Positions 8,831 through 16,787 of a stretch of 37,606 nt of DNA are shown here, in pieces; within the stretch, counting starts at the first letter, position 1; the number at the start of each line of letters is the position of its first letter. Made by a program: the position numbers and the translations under genes. The DNA comes from Saprospiraceae bacterium. GTDB lineage: Bacteria > Bacteroidota > Bacteroidia > Chitinophagales > Saprospiraceae. Below the pieces are notes generated by a model. That model was not told where the DNA came from. It searched no databases and saw only the letters and a program-made list of their open reading frames with translations. The stretch is taken from assembly GCA_016787415.1 (NCBI GenBank), contig JAEUUT010000251.1, forward strand, positions 1-37,606, in the 5' to 3' direction.

Positions 8831-9959
8831 AAAAAGCGACCGTTTCTCCGTTGTTCACATCCTGGAAACCCGTGGTAATCACCCAGTCGCCTTTTTTGAG
8901 GCCGCTGAGAATTTCCACCATACCATTGTAGTTGCTGCCTTGTTTGATGTTTGCTTTTTTGGCAACAGCGGTTTTATCGCCTGTCTTTTCAGCAATCAAC
9001 ACAAACTCGCCGTCCTGCGATGTTTGAATCACATTGACGGGAATCGTAACGGCATTGGCACTCTGGTAGTCCACAATTTTCATCACAGCCACCTGGTTGG
9101 CGCGGTAGTCGGCCGCGTTGGGCAGGGCGCATTCCACCACGAACGTACGGGTCATGGGGTTGATGGTTTTGCTGACGTAAGTAACGCGCGTCGTGATTTC
9201 TTTTTTCAGGTCGGGGAAAAACACCTGCACCTGGTCGCCTTTGCGCACTTTGGCAGCGTAGGCTTCCGTCACTTCACCCTTGATTTTCAGGTTGCTGAGG
9301 TTCAGGATGTTGCAAAGCGGCATACCTGGAGAGATGACCTGGCCTTGCTTGAGCACAACGAGGTCGACGGTACCGCTGGTAGGCGCATAAATTTTGGTCT
9401 GGCCGATGTTCTCCTTGAGGGTAGCAATGCTGCGTTCGAGGCTTTCTTTGCCGTTTTTAGCCTGGATGAAGGCTACTTCGGTGCCGATTTTTTGATCCCA
9501 GAGGCCTTTTTGGCGGTTGTAGATGTCGGTAGCGGTAGCCAATTGGCCTTCCAGTTCGGCGAGGCTTTTTTGAAGAATATTGTCTTCAATTTCAGCCAGC
9601 AATTGTCCGCGGCGCACGTCGTCGCCGTTTTTCACATACACACGTTTCAGGGTGCCGGGCATTTTGGCTGTAGCCGGAATGCTTTCTTCTGCATCCACTT
9701 TACCTTGCAGGTCGATGAAATGGCGGTATAAACCGGTTTTTACTTCCGTAAGACCGATGGTTTTAACGCGCGCGGGCTGGCCATTGGCCGTGCCGATTTC
9801 TTTTTCCAGCGCAGTGATTTGTGCATCGATGGCCGCTTTGTCTTCTTTGAGTTTGGCGAGTTGAGCAGCGGGGTCTTTAGCGCCGCCACCGCCGCAGGCA
9901 GACAACAGCACGATGCTCAAACCGATGCTTGCAAGAGTGAGGAATTTAATATGGTTCAT
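8829..9959 (-). CDS. acrA: RND efflux periplasmic adaptor (membrane fusion protein, lipoprotein)
   Basis: This 376-residue adaptor couples the inner-membrane pump to the TolC channel. An N-terminal signal with lipobox LLSAC places the acylated Cys at residue 22, so it should be membrane-anchored by lipid. A coiled-coil follows (LAKLKEDKAAIDAQITALEKE). The lipoyl half-motif PGTLKRVYVKNGDDVRRGQLL near 105-125 is split by a helical hairpin from its partner (APTSGTVDLVVLKQGQVISPG). C-terminal beta-barrel and membrane-proximal domains complete the fold. It lies between tolC and the paiB-like gene. The TAG stop is part of a repeat (see 8593-8830), so the extreme C-terminus is repeat-derived or the repeat settled exactly at the stop. 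Confidence 0.95.
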   Translation of the reverse strand: MNHIKFLTLASIGLSIVLLSACGGGGAKDPAAQLAKLKEDKAAIDAQITALEKEIGTANGQPARVKTIGLTEVKTGLYRHFIDLQGKVDAEESIPATAKMPGTLKRVYVKNGDDVRRGQLLAEIEDNILQKSLAELEGQLATATDIYNRQKGLWDQKIGTEVAFIQAKNGKESLERSIATLKENIGQTKIYAPTSGTVDLVVLKQGQVISPGMPLCNILNLSNLKIKGEVTEAYAAKVRKGDQVQVFFPDLKKEITTRVTYVSKTINPMTRTFVVECALPNAADYRANQVAVMKIVDYQSANAVTIPVNVIQTSQDGEFVLIAEKTGDKTAVAKKANIKQGSNYNGMVEILSGLKKGDWVITTGFQDVNNGETVAF

Positions 9960-9985
9960 GTTAAAATGTTTTAATGTGTTTAAAA

Positions 9986-10088
9986 GTCCTGAGTCCTGAT
10001 AAGTCCTGAGTCGTAAGTCCTGAGTCCTGAGTCGGAGGGCGCAAGGGGTTCTCGCCTCTCACTTCTCACCTCTCACTTCTCACCTCTA
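9986..10088. repeat. Two unrelated heptamer tracts in the tolC-acrA spacer
   Basis: Positions 9986-10037 hold seven 7-bp units, mostly gtcctga (with gtcgtaa and gtcggag variants) interrupted once by taa. Positions 10052-10088 hold about five tctcacc/tctcact units ending in the tolC TAG stop. The two tracts are not complementary, so no long stem forms. The spacer looks assembled from two half-elements of different word families. Confidence 0.85.
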
Positions 10089-11411
10089 TTTTTCCAGACC
10101 CAGGGCTTTTTTAATAGCAATTCGAGCCGTCAGGAGGTCGTAGCGGGCCTGCATGACATTCTGCTGGGCCGAATACAGTCCTTGTTCGGCCTGTGTTACT
10201 TCAAAACTGCTGCCGACGCCGGCCTTGTATTTCGTTTGAGTGGTGTCGTAAATGCGCTGTGCGAGTTCGAGGTTTTTCTGTTGGCTGCCTACGCGCTCCT
10301 GTGCATTGACGTATTGCTTACGGGCTGTTTCCACTTCGAGCGCGATGGCATTTTCAAGCATTTGTTTTTGCACATCGAGCGTTTGCACACCAACAATGGC
10401 GCGCTGGCGACGGGCTTTACTCACGCCGCTGTCCCAGAGGGTGAAATTGATGGATACGCCAGCCACGGCCGAGGGGATGAAAAACCATTTTTTGTCGTTG
10501 CCAAAACCGCCCTGAAATGCAGGCGAGTATTGCAGAAAACCTGCAAAAGACGGCATCCATGCCTTGCTGTTCAGTTCAATTTGCAGGGCGCTGAGGTCGC
10601 GGCTTTTCAGCAGTGCTACGTAATCGGCGCGATTTTGCAGGTTGAGTTCCGTGCTCAGGTCGGCATCCGTGTAGGTGTCCATTAGTTGCTGAATGTTATC
10701 GGAAAGCGTGATTTTATTGCTTACCGACATGCCCATGGAGAGTTTGAGTGCGTCTACCACGATTTCGCGCTGGCGTACGAGGTTGGTGCGTTCGCTGCGC
10801 AGGGTAGAGAGCGACAGGTCTAGGCGATCTACGTCGAGTTGTTCGGCAAAACCAGCCTGGTTGATGGCGCGGGTATCGGAGAGCAGTTTTTCCAGGTTTC
10901 CGATGTTTTTATCCAGTGTTGCAAGGTTGTCGCTGATGAGCAATGCCGGCAGGTACGCATCGATCACGCGGTTGTACACCGTGCGTTTGGCGGCCACCAG
11001 TTGCTGATCCACATAAGCGCGGTAGTACCAGGCGGCCTTTCTGGCTACCCGGTAACTGTTGCTGAAAAACAACTGGTTGTATTGCAGGGTAGGCGAGAGG
11101 TTGTGCAAAGCGCTGAATGCGATTTTTTCGTCGCCAGCACCTGGAAAACCAAGCGCGCTGGCCGGAATACCGGGCCGCTGGATAAAATACTGGTAACCAA
11201 TGCTTCCGGAGATTTGCGGCAGCCCGGTCGCCTTGTTTTCCTTGATCTGCCAGTCGGCGTCCGACACCTGAAGTTGTGCTACCTGTACGTCGGGGGCGTT
11301 GGCCAGGGCATACTGGAGGCAGTCGTTCAGGGTCATGCTCTGTTGTGTATGGCCAACAAAGGACATGCCTCCCGCTGTCAGGAGTGTTAGTAGAATTGTA
11401 CGTATTTGCAT
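10086..11411 (-). CDS. tolC: TolC-family outer-membrane efflux channel
   Basis: The 441-residue protein forms the outer-membrane and periplasmic tunnel of the tripartite pump. It has a signal peptide of about 22 residues ending in VGHTQ, then LNDCLQYALANAPDVQVAQ, the usual opening of outer-membrane factor repeat 1. Long amphipathic helices follow, and a second repeat ends near AEQGLYSAQQNVMQARYDLL, typical of the family C-terminus. It starts 18 nt downstream of tetR and is probably co-transcribed with it. The stop codon is the first triplet of a gaggtga-type heptamer tract. Confidence 0.94.
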   Translation of the reverse strand: MQIRTILLTLLTAGGMSFVGHTQQSMTLNDCLQYALANAPDVQVAQLQVSDADWQIKENKATGLPQISGSIGYQYFIQRPGIPASALGFPGAGDEKIAFSALHNLSPTLQYNQLFFSNSYRVARKAAWYYRAYVDQQLVAAKRTVYNRVIDAYLPALLISDNLATLDKNIGNLEKLLSDTRAINQAGFAEQLDVDRLDLSLSTLRSERTNLVRQREIVVDALKLSMGMSVSNKITLSDNIQQLMDTYTDADLSTELNLQNRADYVALLKSRDLSALQIELNSKAWMPSFAGFLQYSPAFQGGFGNDKKWFFIPSAVAGVSINFTLWDSGVSKARRQRAIVGVQTLDVQKQMLENAIALEVETARKQYVNAQERVGSQQKNLELAQRIYDTTQTKYKAGVGSSFEVTQAEQGLYSAQQNVMQARYDLLTARIAIKKALGLEK

Positions 11412-11429
11412 GATGAGAATTTTGTGCTT

Positions 11430-12053
11430 TTAGAGAGAGACGGAAGAGGGGTGGATTTTACTTTTCAACATGGTCATTCCTTTTTCGGAAACAATGCCAT
11501 AGAGATAATGCAGCATGTACTGGCGAAATACCTGTTCATATTTGTATTCTTCCTGCGGGAAGATCGCCTGGTTGAACAGTTGCAGGGAGCCGGAAATATG
11601 GAGTTTGGTGATGATGTCGACGTCGAGGTCATCCCGATAGATGCCTTCGTGAATGCCGCGTTCGAGGTTGCTGCGGACAACGGTGTACAGGAAGCCGCGC
11701 TGGTATTCGACTACTTTTTCCCAGGCTTCGGGGTGATAGCGCTGCAGGTCGTGGATGATGTTGGTTTTCATCTGTTTCAATTGTTGTGTATCGCTGTCGA
11801 TCACGATATACATCTCTTCCAGGGCATTGGCAGCACTGGCAAAAAGAACAGTACAGGTCTGTTTTTCCTGTTCTATGTGCCTGCTCAACAGTTTGTGTAC
11901 CAGGTCATCCTTGTTTTCGACAAACTGGTACAGGGTTTTTTTGGAGATGCCGAGCTCGCGGGCCACGTCATCCATCGTGATACTTTTGATGCCAAAACGG
12001 AGAAATAATTCATCCACTCGTTTTAGCCATTTTTCCTGTTGTTCGGTAAACAT
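11430..12053 (-). CDS. TetR/AcrR-family transcriptional regulator
   Basis: This 207-residue repressor has an N-terminal helix-turn-helix at roughly residues 20-55 (RFGIKSITMDDVARELGISKKTLYQFVENKDDL with the usual TetR spacing) and a longer helical ligand-binding domain. It is the first gene of the efflux operon and is read in the same direction. A strong inverted repeat covers its own predicted promoter (12058-12108), so autorepression and control of the whole pump operon are likely, with release by a pump substrate. The predicted -7 box lies only 4 nt upstream of the ATG, so the mRNA may be leaderless or nearly so. Family assignment is secure; the ligand is unknown. Confidence 0.93.
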   Translation of the reverse strand: MFTEQQEKWLKRVDELFLRFGIKSITMDDVARELGISKKTLYQFVENKDDLVHKLLSRHIEQEKQTCTVLFASAANALEEMYIVIDSDTQQLKQMKTNIIHDLQRYHPEAWEKVVEYQRGFLYTVVRSNLERGIHEGIYRDDLDVDIITKLHISGSLQLFNQAIFPQEEYKYEQVFRQYMLHYLYGIVSEKGMTMLKSKIHPSSVSL

Positions 12054-12057
12054 GTCG

Positions 12058-12108
12058 CAAAGGTAAACGTAGGAAACATTTTTTGCACCAAACGTTTCCT
12101 GTGTTTAC
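12058..12108 (-). promoter_or_regulatory. tetR promoter overlapped by a palindromic operator
   Basis: On the minus strand TACCTTTG (12065-12058) matches the Bacteroidota -7 box TAnnTTTG, and TTTG (12092-12089) lies 23 nt upstream as a -33 element. An inverted repeat covers both: gtaaacgtaggaaac at 12063-12077 and gtttcctgtgtttac at 12094-12108, 13 of 15 positions complementary, extending to 15 of 18 inwards. One half-site lies on the -7 box and the other on the -33 region, the expected position for a TetR-type operator. Binding itself is an inference. Confidence 0.72.
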
Positions 12109-12223
12109 TTGGTTCACCGACGAACGAACTTTTTTTTCCTACGAGTGCTGGAAAAAACTTGCTCAAAAGTAAGACGCATGAAATTAAAAACAAAAAGTTT
12201 TATGTTTAAAAAACAATTTATTC

Positions 12224-12231
12224 TACATTTG
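12224..12231 (+). promoter_or_regulatory. Promoter -7 box for the VOC gene
   Basis: TACATTTG is an exact match to TAnnTTTG, preceded by an A/T-rich stretch. There is no clean TTTG at the -33 position; a TTT run lies about 23 nt upstream. A transcript starting near 12238 would begin about 95 nt before the chosen start codon and would contain a 7-bp stem (12262-12268 with 12287-12293). Confidence 0.5.
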
Positions 12232-12332
12232 CTGTCTGAATAACAGGAAAATCAGTTTGCCATGCGACGCCCGAAGGGTAAAAAATGTCGCATAGTAGCC
12301 TGTACATCTTCACTTTTCAACCAACTGCTCCC

Positions 12333-12704
12333 ATGTCTGCCTCCCTGCTTGGTCTTCGCACCTGCATCTACCGCGTTTCCGATCTGGCAAGTGCAACTGA
12401 ATGGTATAGCCGGTTTTTAGGATTTGGTCCGTATTTCAACGAGCCGTTTTATGTTGGCTTCGAAGTAGGCGGATACGAACTTGGCCTCCAACCTGTTGAA
12501 AACGGTAAAAGTTCCGTCGGAGAAAATATTGAAACCTATTGGGGTGTGGAAAACATCGAGGCGGTGTATGCTACCTTGCTCGAAATGGGCGCTACGGCTC
12601 ATCAGCCACCCACGGAAGTAGGGGAGGGGATTCGGGTGGCGACGGCCAAAGATCCCTGGGGTAACTTGATCGGGGTTATTTACAACCCGCATTTTAATAC
12701 ATAG
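12333..12704 (+). CDS. VOC-family protein (glyoxalase/bleomycin-resistance fold)
   Basis: The 123-residue protein is a single vicinal-oxygen-chelate module: RTCIYRVSDLASATEWYSRFLGFGP opens the first beta-alpha-beta-beta-beta unit (the strand is broken here only by description), and ATAKDPWGNLIGVIYNPHF closes the second. VOC proteins act as metal-dependent lyases, isomerases or dioxygenases, or as drug-binding proteins, usually as dimers; the reaction cannot be told here. Two in-frame ATGs exist. I chose 12333 because the protein then begins MSASLLGLRTCIYRV like relatives, while the earlier ATG at 12285 lies in the arm of a small hairpin and would add a non-conserved tail. It stands alone between the tetR operon and parC. 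Confidence 0.85.
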   Translation: MSASLLGLRTCIYRVSDLASATEWYSRFLGFGPYFNEPFYVGFEVGGYELGLQPVENGKSSVGENIETYWGVENIEAVYATLLEMGATAHQPPTEVGEGIRVATAKDPWGNLIGVIYNPHFNT

Positions 12705-12845
12705 GGGATGCGCATGATGTAATTACCTTTGAGCCGATTTCTGGGTGCTTTCTGTGGTGAGAATGGTAGTAGTTGGCCGGTGGTGTGGGCTTTTTAGTCT
12801 GCTGGGAAACTTCAGGGGTGTTATTTTAATGGTAAATTGATGGGC

Positions 12846-12882
12846 GGCCCTAAAGGGCCTTTTCCCGACGGGCTAAAGCCCG
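12846..12882. repeat. Twin mini-hairpins with taaa loops
   Basis: Two 5-bp-stem hairpins, ggccctaaagggcc and cgggctaaagcccg, are separated by 9 nt. Identical loops and equal stem lengths suggest one repeat-derived module. They lie in the spacer between the VOC gene and parC and could be the 3' end of the VOC transcript. Confidence 0.6.
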
Positions 12883-12972
12883 TGGTACCACCTGAATTAC
12901 GCACGGCCACCCTGAAATAAATCAAATCAATTCTTGCTTAAAGCGTTGATAATCAATAAAAAAATCAATTTT

Positions 12973-13007
12973 ATAACCGATGACAGATAACCGATAACCA
13001 ATAACCA
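12973..13007. repeat. Five 7-bp repeats ending 1 nt before the parC start codon
   Basis: Units are ataaccg, atgacag, ataaccg, ataacca and ataacca, then c and ATG. The word is the same class as the gataac units before acrB (7941-7968), here on the plus strand before a plus-strand gene, so orientation relative to translation is conserved. Confidence 0.88.
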
Positions 13008-13008
13008 C

Positions 13009-15711
13009 ATGGCAAAAGCGAAAAAGGACACTTCTATACCACCTACCACCTCGGCCAACCACGAGGATCATATCATTACCCTTTCGGGGATGTACCAGAA
13101 TTATTTTCTGGACTATGCCAGTTATGTGATCCTCGAACGCGCCGTACCTGCCGTGGAAGATGGCCTGAAACCCGTACAACGCCGCATCCTGCATGCTATG
13201 TACGAACAGCACGACGGGCGCTACCATAAGGTGGCCAACCTGATTGGGCAAACCATGCAGTACCACCCGCACGGCGACGCAGCCATCGGCGATGCCCTGG
13301 TGAATATGGGGCAAAAAGATTTGCTGATCGACTGTCAGGGCAACTGGGGCGATTATCGCACCGGCGACTCCGCAGCGGCCCCTCGTTATATCGAGGCGCG
13401 CCTGACAAAATTTGCACTCGATATTGCCTTCAACCACGATACCACGATCTGGCAAATGAGTTACGACGGCCGCAAACGCGAACCCGTCAACCTGCCCATG
13501 AAATTCCCGCTGGTGCTGGCACACGGCGCCGAAGGCATCGCCGTAGGCCTGAGCACCAAAATTCTGCCCCACAACTTTGTAGAAATCATCAAAGCCAGTA
13601 TCGCTAGCCTGAAAGGGCGCAAATCGGAACTCGTCCCCGACTTCCCTACCGGCGGCCTCATCGACGCCAGCAACTACAACGGCGGCGGCCGGGGAGGCAA
13701 GGTGCGTGTGCGCGCCCGCATCCGAGAAATCGACAAAAAAACGTTGCAAATCACCGAAATTCCGTTTGGTGTTACCACAGGCGACCTGATTGAATCCATT
13801 ATCAAAGCCAACGAAAAAGGCCAGATCAAGATCAAAAAGGTCATCGACAAGGTAGCGGCCAATATTGATATTGAAATCGAACTACAACCCGGCGTTAGCC
13901 CCGATGTGACCATCGACGCCTTGTACGCTTTCACGGATTGCGAAGTGAGCATCAGCCCCAACTGCTGCGTCATTGTCGACAACAAGCCGTTGTTTACGGA
14001 AGTCAACGAACTGCTGCGCATTTCTACCGAAAATACCAAGGAACTGCTGCGCCTGGAACTGGCCATCCTGCAGCACGAACTGGAAGAAAAACTGCACTTC
14101 GCCTCGCTGGAGAAGATATTTATCGAACAACGGATTTACCGCGATATTGAAGAGTGCGAAACCTGGGAAGCCGTGCTCAGCACTATCGATACGGGCTTGC
14201 GGAAATACGTGGTGACGCCAGATATGAAACCGGCCGCAACGGACAAACGCCTTCGACTGCTGCGCGAAATCACGGAAGACGACATCCTGCGCCTGACGGA
14301 AATTCGCATCAAACGCATTTCCAAATTCAACTCCTTCAAGGCCGACGAGGAAATCAACAAACTGAACGAAGAACTCTCCGAAACCAAACACCACCTCGAA
14401 CACCTGACGGAATACGCCATCGCCTATTTCGAAAACCTGTTGTCCAAATACGGCAAAGGCCGCGAACGCCGCACCGAAATTGCCGCTTTCGATACCATCC
14501 AGGCTACCGCGGTAGTGGCCAACAACGCCAAACTGTACGTCAACCGCGCCGAAGGTTTTATCGGTATGGGCCTCAAAAAAGACGAGTTTGTACAGGACTG
14601 CTCCGATATCGACGACATCGTAGTGTTCCGCCGCGACGGCGTGATGAAAGTGGTGCGGGTGGGCGAAAAAATATTTGTCGGCAAAGACATCGCACACGTG
14701 GCTGTGTGGAAGAAAAACGACGAGCGAACTACCTATAACATGGCCTACCTCGACGCTAAAACCGGTCGGACATTCGTCAAACGTTTCAATGTGACGGCCA
14801 TTACCCGCGACAAAGAATACCAACTCGGATCGGATGCGAAAGGCTCCAAAATGCTGTATTTCACCGTCAATCCAAATGGAGAAAGCGAGGTGATCCAGGT
14901 CACGCTTACCGCAGCCAGCACGGCCAAAATCAAGATTTTTGACTACGATTTTGCCGAACTGGCCATCAAAGGCCGCGACTCGCTGGGCAATGTGCTGACC
15001 AAATACCCGGTCAAACAGATCAAACAAAAAGAGGTGGGAAAAAGTACTATCGGCGCCCAGAAACTGTGGTTCGACGACATCACGGGCCGCCTCAACACCC
15101 AGGAACGTGGCCACTGCCTCGGCGAATTCGACACCGGCGACAGCATCCTCATTCTGTATACCGATGGCTCCTACGAAGTAACCGACACCGACGTGCAGCA
15201 GCGTTTTGAAATGAAGGAAATCCTGCACCTCTGCAAACTCACGCCCGAACTGGTCGTCAATGCCGTTCATTTCGACGGGCACAAAGGCTGGACGATGGTG
15301 AAACGTTTCCGCATCGAAACCAACAAATTGCGCGAACGCTACGGCTACCTCACCGACCACCCCAAATCGAAACTCCTGTTTGCTTCCATCAAAGAAAATC
15401 CGCGCATCTCTTACAGCATCAAAATCAAAGGCAAGGCCATGACCGGCGAGGTGTCGCTGGGCGACTTCATGGAACCCAAAGGCTGGAAAGCTGTCGGCAA
15501 CCGCCTGAGCGACCAGGCCCTCGGCTCGGTGAAAGAAGTAGACCCTACCGCTTCCAAACTGTCGAAATCGGCCAAAGAAAAGGAGGAGCCTGCCGCTGCC
15601 GCTCCGCAACAAGTCAACCTGTTTGGTGAGGTAGAAACCCCCGAACCTCCACACGAGAAAGGTGGCAAAAAAGATACGTTTAAGGCTGGGGATACGATTG
15701 AATTCGATTGA
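13009..15711 (+). CDS. parC: DNA topoisomerase IV subunit A (ParC/GyrA family)
   Basis: The 900-residue protein is the DNA-breaking subunit of a type IIA topoisomerase. The winged-helix/tower domain starts YFLDYASYVILERAVPAVED, followed by GLKPVQRR near 52-59, YHPHGDAAIGDAL at 85-97 and the catalytic Tyr127 in AAPRYIEARL. The C-terminal third forms the beta-pinwheel and ends in a charged, low-complexity tail. The opening MYQNYFLDYASYVILERA and the lack of an obvious GyrA-box favour ParC over GyrA. At the position of the quinolone-target serine of E. coli GyrA (Ser83) there is Ala91; Asp95 is kept at the second position. parE is not adjacent. Start choice is fixed by the heptamer leader ending 1 nt upstream. 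GyrA remains a weaker alternative. Confidence 0.9.
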   Translation: MAKAKKDTSIPPTTSANHEDHIITLSGMYQNYFLDYASYVILERAVPAVEDGLKPVQRRILHAMYEQHDGRYHKVANLIGQTMQYHPHGDAAIGDALVNMGQKDLLIDCQGNWGDYRTGDSAAAPRYIEARLTKFALDIAFNHDTTIWQMSYDGRKREPVNLPMKFPLVLAHGAEGIAVGLSTKILPHNFVEIIKASIASLKGRKSELVPDFPTGGLIDASNYNGGGRGGKVRVRARIREIDKKTLQITEIPFGVTTGDLIESIIKANEKGQIKIKKVIDKVAANIDIEIELQPGVSPDVTIDALYAFTDCEVSISPNCCVIVDNKPLFTEVNELLRISTENTKELLRLELAILQHELEEKLHFASLEKIFIEQRIYRDIEECETWEAVLSTIDTGLRKYVVTPDMKPAATDKRLRLLREITEDDILRLTEIRIKRISKFNSFKADEEINKLNEELSETKHHLEHLTEYAIAYFENLLSKYGKGRERRTEIAAFDTIQATAVVANNAKLYVNRAEGFIGMGLKKDEFVQDCSDIDDIVVFRRDGVMKVVRVGEKIFVGKDIAHVAVWKKNDERTTYNMAYLDAKTGRTFVKRFNVTAITRDKEYQLGSDAKGSKMLYFTVNPNGESEVIQVTLTAASTAKIKIFDYDFAELAIKGRDSLGNVLTKYPVKQIKQKEVGKSTIGAQKLWFDDITGRLNTQERGHCLGEFDTGDSILILYTDGSYEVTDTDVQQRFEMKEILHLCKLTPELVVNAVHFDGHKGWTMVKRFRIETNKLRERYGYLTDHPKSKLLFASIKENPRISYSIKIKGKAMTGEVSLGDFMEPKGWKAVGNRLSDQALGSVKEVDPTASKLSKSAKEKEEPAAAAPQQVNLFGEVETPEPPHEKGGKKDTFKAGDTIEFD

Positions 15712-15739
15712 TTTGACTGGGCCTGATGAGTAATAAGTG

Positions 15740-15851
15740 ATGAGTTAAGAGTGATGAGTTATGAGTGTTACGTACTTTGCTCTTGGCTTTTTCAAAAGAG
15801 TGGCCCAAAAGCAAAGTACGTAACACTCATAACTCACCACTCATAACTCAT
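15740..15851. repeat. Second copy of the ttacgtact-type hairpin, after parC
   Basis: Arms of about 48 nt (15740-15787 and 15803-15851) are reverse complements with a few mismatches. The outer part consists of gagttat/gagtgat heptamers and the core contains gttacgtactttgct. The core differs from that at 4465-4573 by one inserted T, so the two are copies of one element about 11 kb apart. It fills nearly the whole space between parC and the next gene, ending 11 nt before that gene's GTG start. Confidence 0.93.
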
Positions 15852-15862
15852 CCCTCTCAAAC

Positions 15863-16411
15863 GTGTCCGAATCCGAACTAAAAGACCTCGTACGACAACT
15901 CATCGCCTCAGATGACCTGGATGCTGCGTTGCATTTGTTGATTAAACATACCGACAACCTGATCCTGCGCGACGGTATCATCATTCAGCAGGCCCGATAC
16001 AACGATATAAGGAAAGCCCGGGCCAATGGTGTGATGCCCCATTCGGAAATAAGCCATGAACTGAATAAATTGAGAGACAGTCTGTTATCGCACCTGCGAA
16101 CAGAAAAAATGGCCCCGCCACCCGCCCCGCAATCGTACAGCCTGAAATCTTTCGAAGAAACACTGGCCTTGTCGCTGACAAGGGTGAAGGTATCGGGTGT
16201 TCTGCTGGCCGGATATACGATGGAGAAAGGCCTGACGATTACGGAAATTGTGCAGGCATCCAGACTTGCAAGCAGAAAACTGGTAGTGGATTATATCAAT
16301 GAATTAACGATAGCCGGATTAGTAGATAAAATAAAAGAGGGGGGGAAAACCCTTTTGCGCCTCAACGAGGCCGGGGAAAAAATGATTAAAAAATACTGTG
16401 CGGCAGAATAA
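15863..16411 (+). CDS. Effector-associated-like domain fused to a winged helix
   Basis: The 182-residue protein starts with GTG directly after the hairpin's heptamers. Residues 1-82 are all-helical. The stretch IIQQARYNDIRKARANGV (40-57), followed by acidic residues and ELNKLRDSLLSHL, resembles the last two helices of effector-associated domain 11 (EAD11), a death-fold-like adaptor recalled from Bacteroidota conflict systems. Residues 83-97 form a proline-rich linker. Residues 98-177 look like a winged helix: LTITEIVQASRLASRKLVVDY as helix-turn-helix, then a wing with EGGKTLLRLNEAGEKMI. EADs normally recruit effectors (proteases, TIR, NTPases) by like-with-like pairing, and none is within the window. 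The EAD call is from memory of the motif, not a search. It could also be a simple transcription factor. Confidence 0.55.
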   Translation: MSESELKDLVRQLIASDDLDAALHLLIKHTDNLILRDGIIIQQARYNDIRKARANGVMPHSEISHELNKLRDSLLSHLRTEKMAPPPAPQSYSLKSFEETLALSLTRVKVSGVLLAGYTMEKGLTITEIVQASRLASRKLVVDYINELTIAGLVDKIKEGGKTLLRLNEAGEKMIKKYCAAE

Positions 16412-16787
16412 GGTCCTGCACTGCTACTACCAGTTAACGTCTTGAGATAGACGGTCGCACCACAAGACCCGCGCATCCTTTCAGCATAAAATAGCGCCAT
16501 TCCGATGGAAGCAAAATCAATAAAAATTGATCTGCCCAATGCGGTGTTCGGTGGCTATCCCGGCATACGGGAGGCTGTGCAAATACTGACTTGTAGTACG
16601 TCATTGTTAATACGTTTAATGGTGAGTAACAAAGCGCCGGCGCCTTAGTGGCGTCGACTGTCCATTAATGCACAAACCGGGTAGGACAAATATAATTTTT
16701 CTGTCATTTAACTATAGATTAACGAAAAATGCCATTTGTGGTGGGTTTCAGGGGTAGGTTGTGTAAAAGCAGGTGTACCTCTCCTTT
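16412..16787. other. Gene-poor spacer between convergent genes
   Basis: This 376-bp region separates the plus-strand EAD-like gene from the minus-strand LOG gene. It holds a weak 6-bp inverted repeat (gtcttg 16439-16444 with caagac 16463-16468) after the EAD-like stop, a 47-codon reading frame (separate entry), and CAAATATA near 16685, which read on the minus strand is a TAnnTTTG box pointing at the EAD-like gene antisense. I see no terminator with a T-run. Confidence 0.5.
16505..16648 (+). CDS. Possible 47-residue small protein
   Basis: An ATG-initiated frame of 47 codons begins MEAKSIKIDLPNAVFGGYPG and continues through a moderately hydrophobic stretch (VQILTCSTSLLIRLMV). The start is in-phase with nothing upstream, and no promoter box or ribosome site is clear. 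It may be a real short peptide, the degraded start of a lost gene, or chance. I include it because it is the only ATG frame in an otherwise empty 376-bp spacer. Confidence 0.2.
   Translation: MEAKSIKIDLPNAVFGGYPGIREAVQILTCSTSLLIRLMVSNKAPAP

Larger units (their letters stand above)
12705..13008. other. Intergenic region upstream of parC
   Basis: This 304-bp spacer has no gene I can support. It holds two short adjacent hairpins, ggccc-taaa-gggcc (12846-12859) and cgggc-taaa-gcccg (12869-12882), which share the same taaa loop. It also holds a tract of five heptamers at 12973-13007. The rest is A/T-rich leader sequence. No exact TAnnTTTG box was found, so the parC promoter is not located. Confidence 0.6.

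Noticed and set aside
12922..13749. A 275-codon minus-strand frame across the parC start
   Set aside because: It runs through the heptamers and antisense to parC with no recognisable domain.
13882..15654. A 590-codon minus-strand frame opposite parC
   Set aside because: It is the antisense of a clear topoisomerase gene; the long frame follows from codon bias. Its Phe/Val/Gly-rich translation shows no domain.
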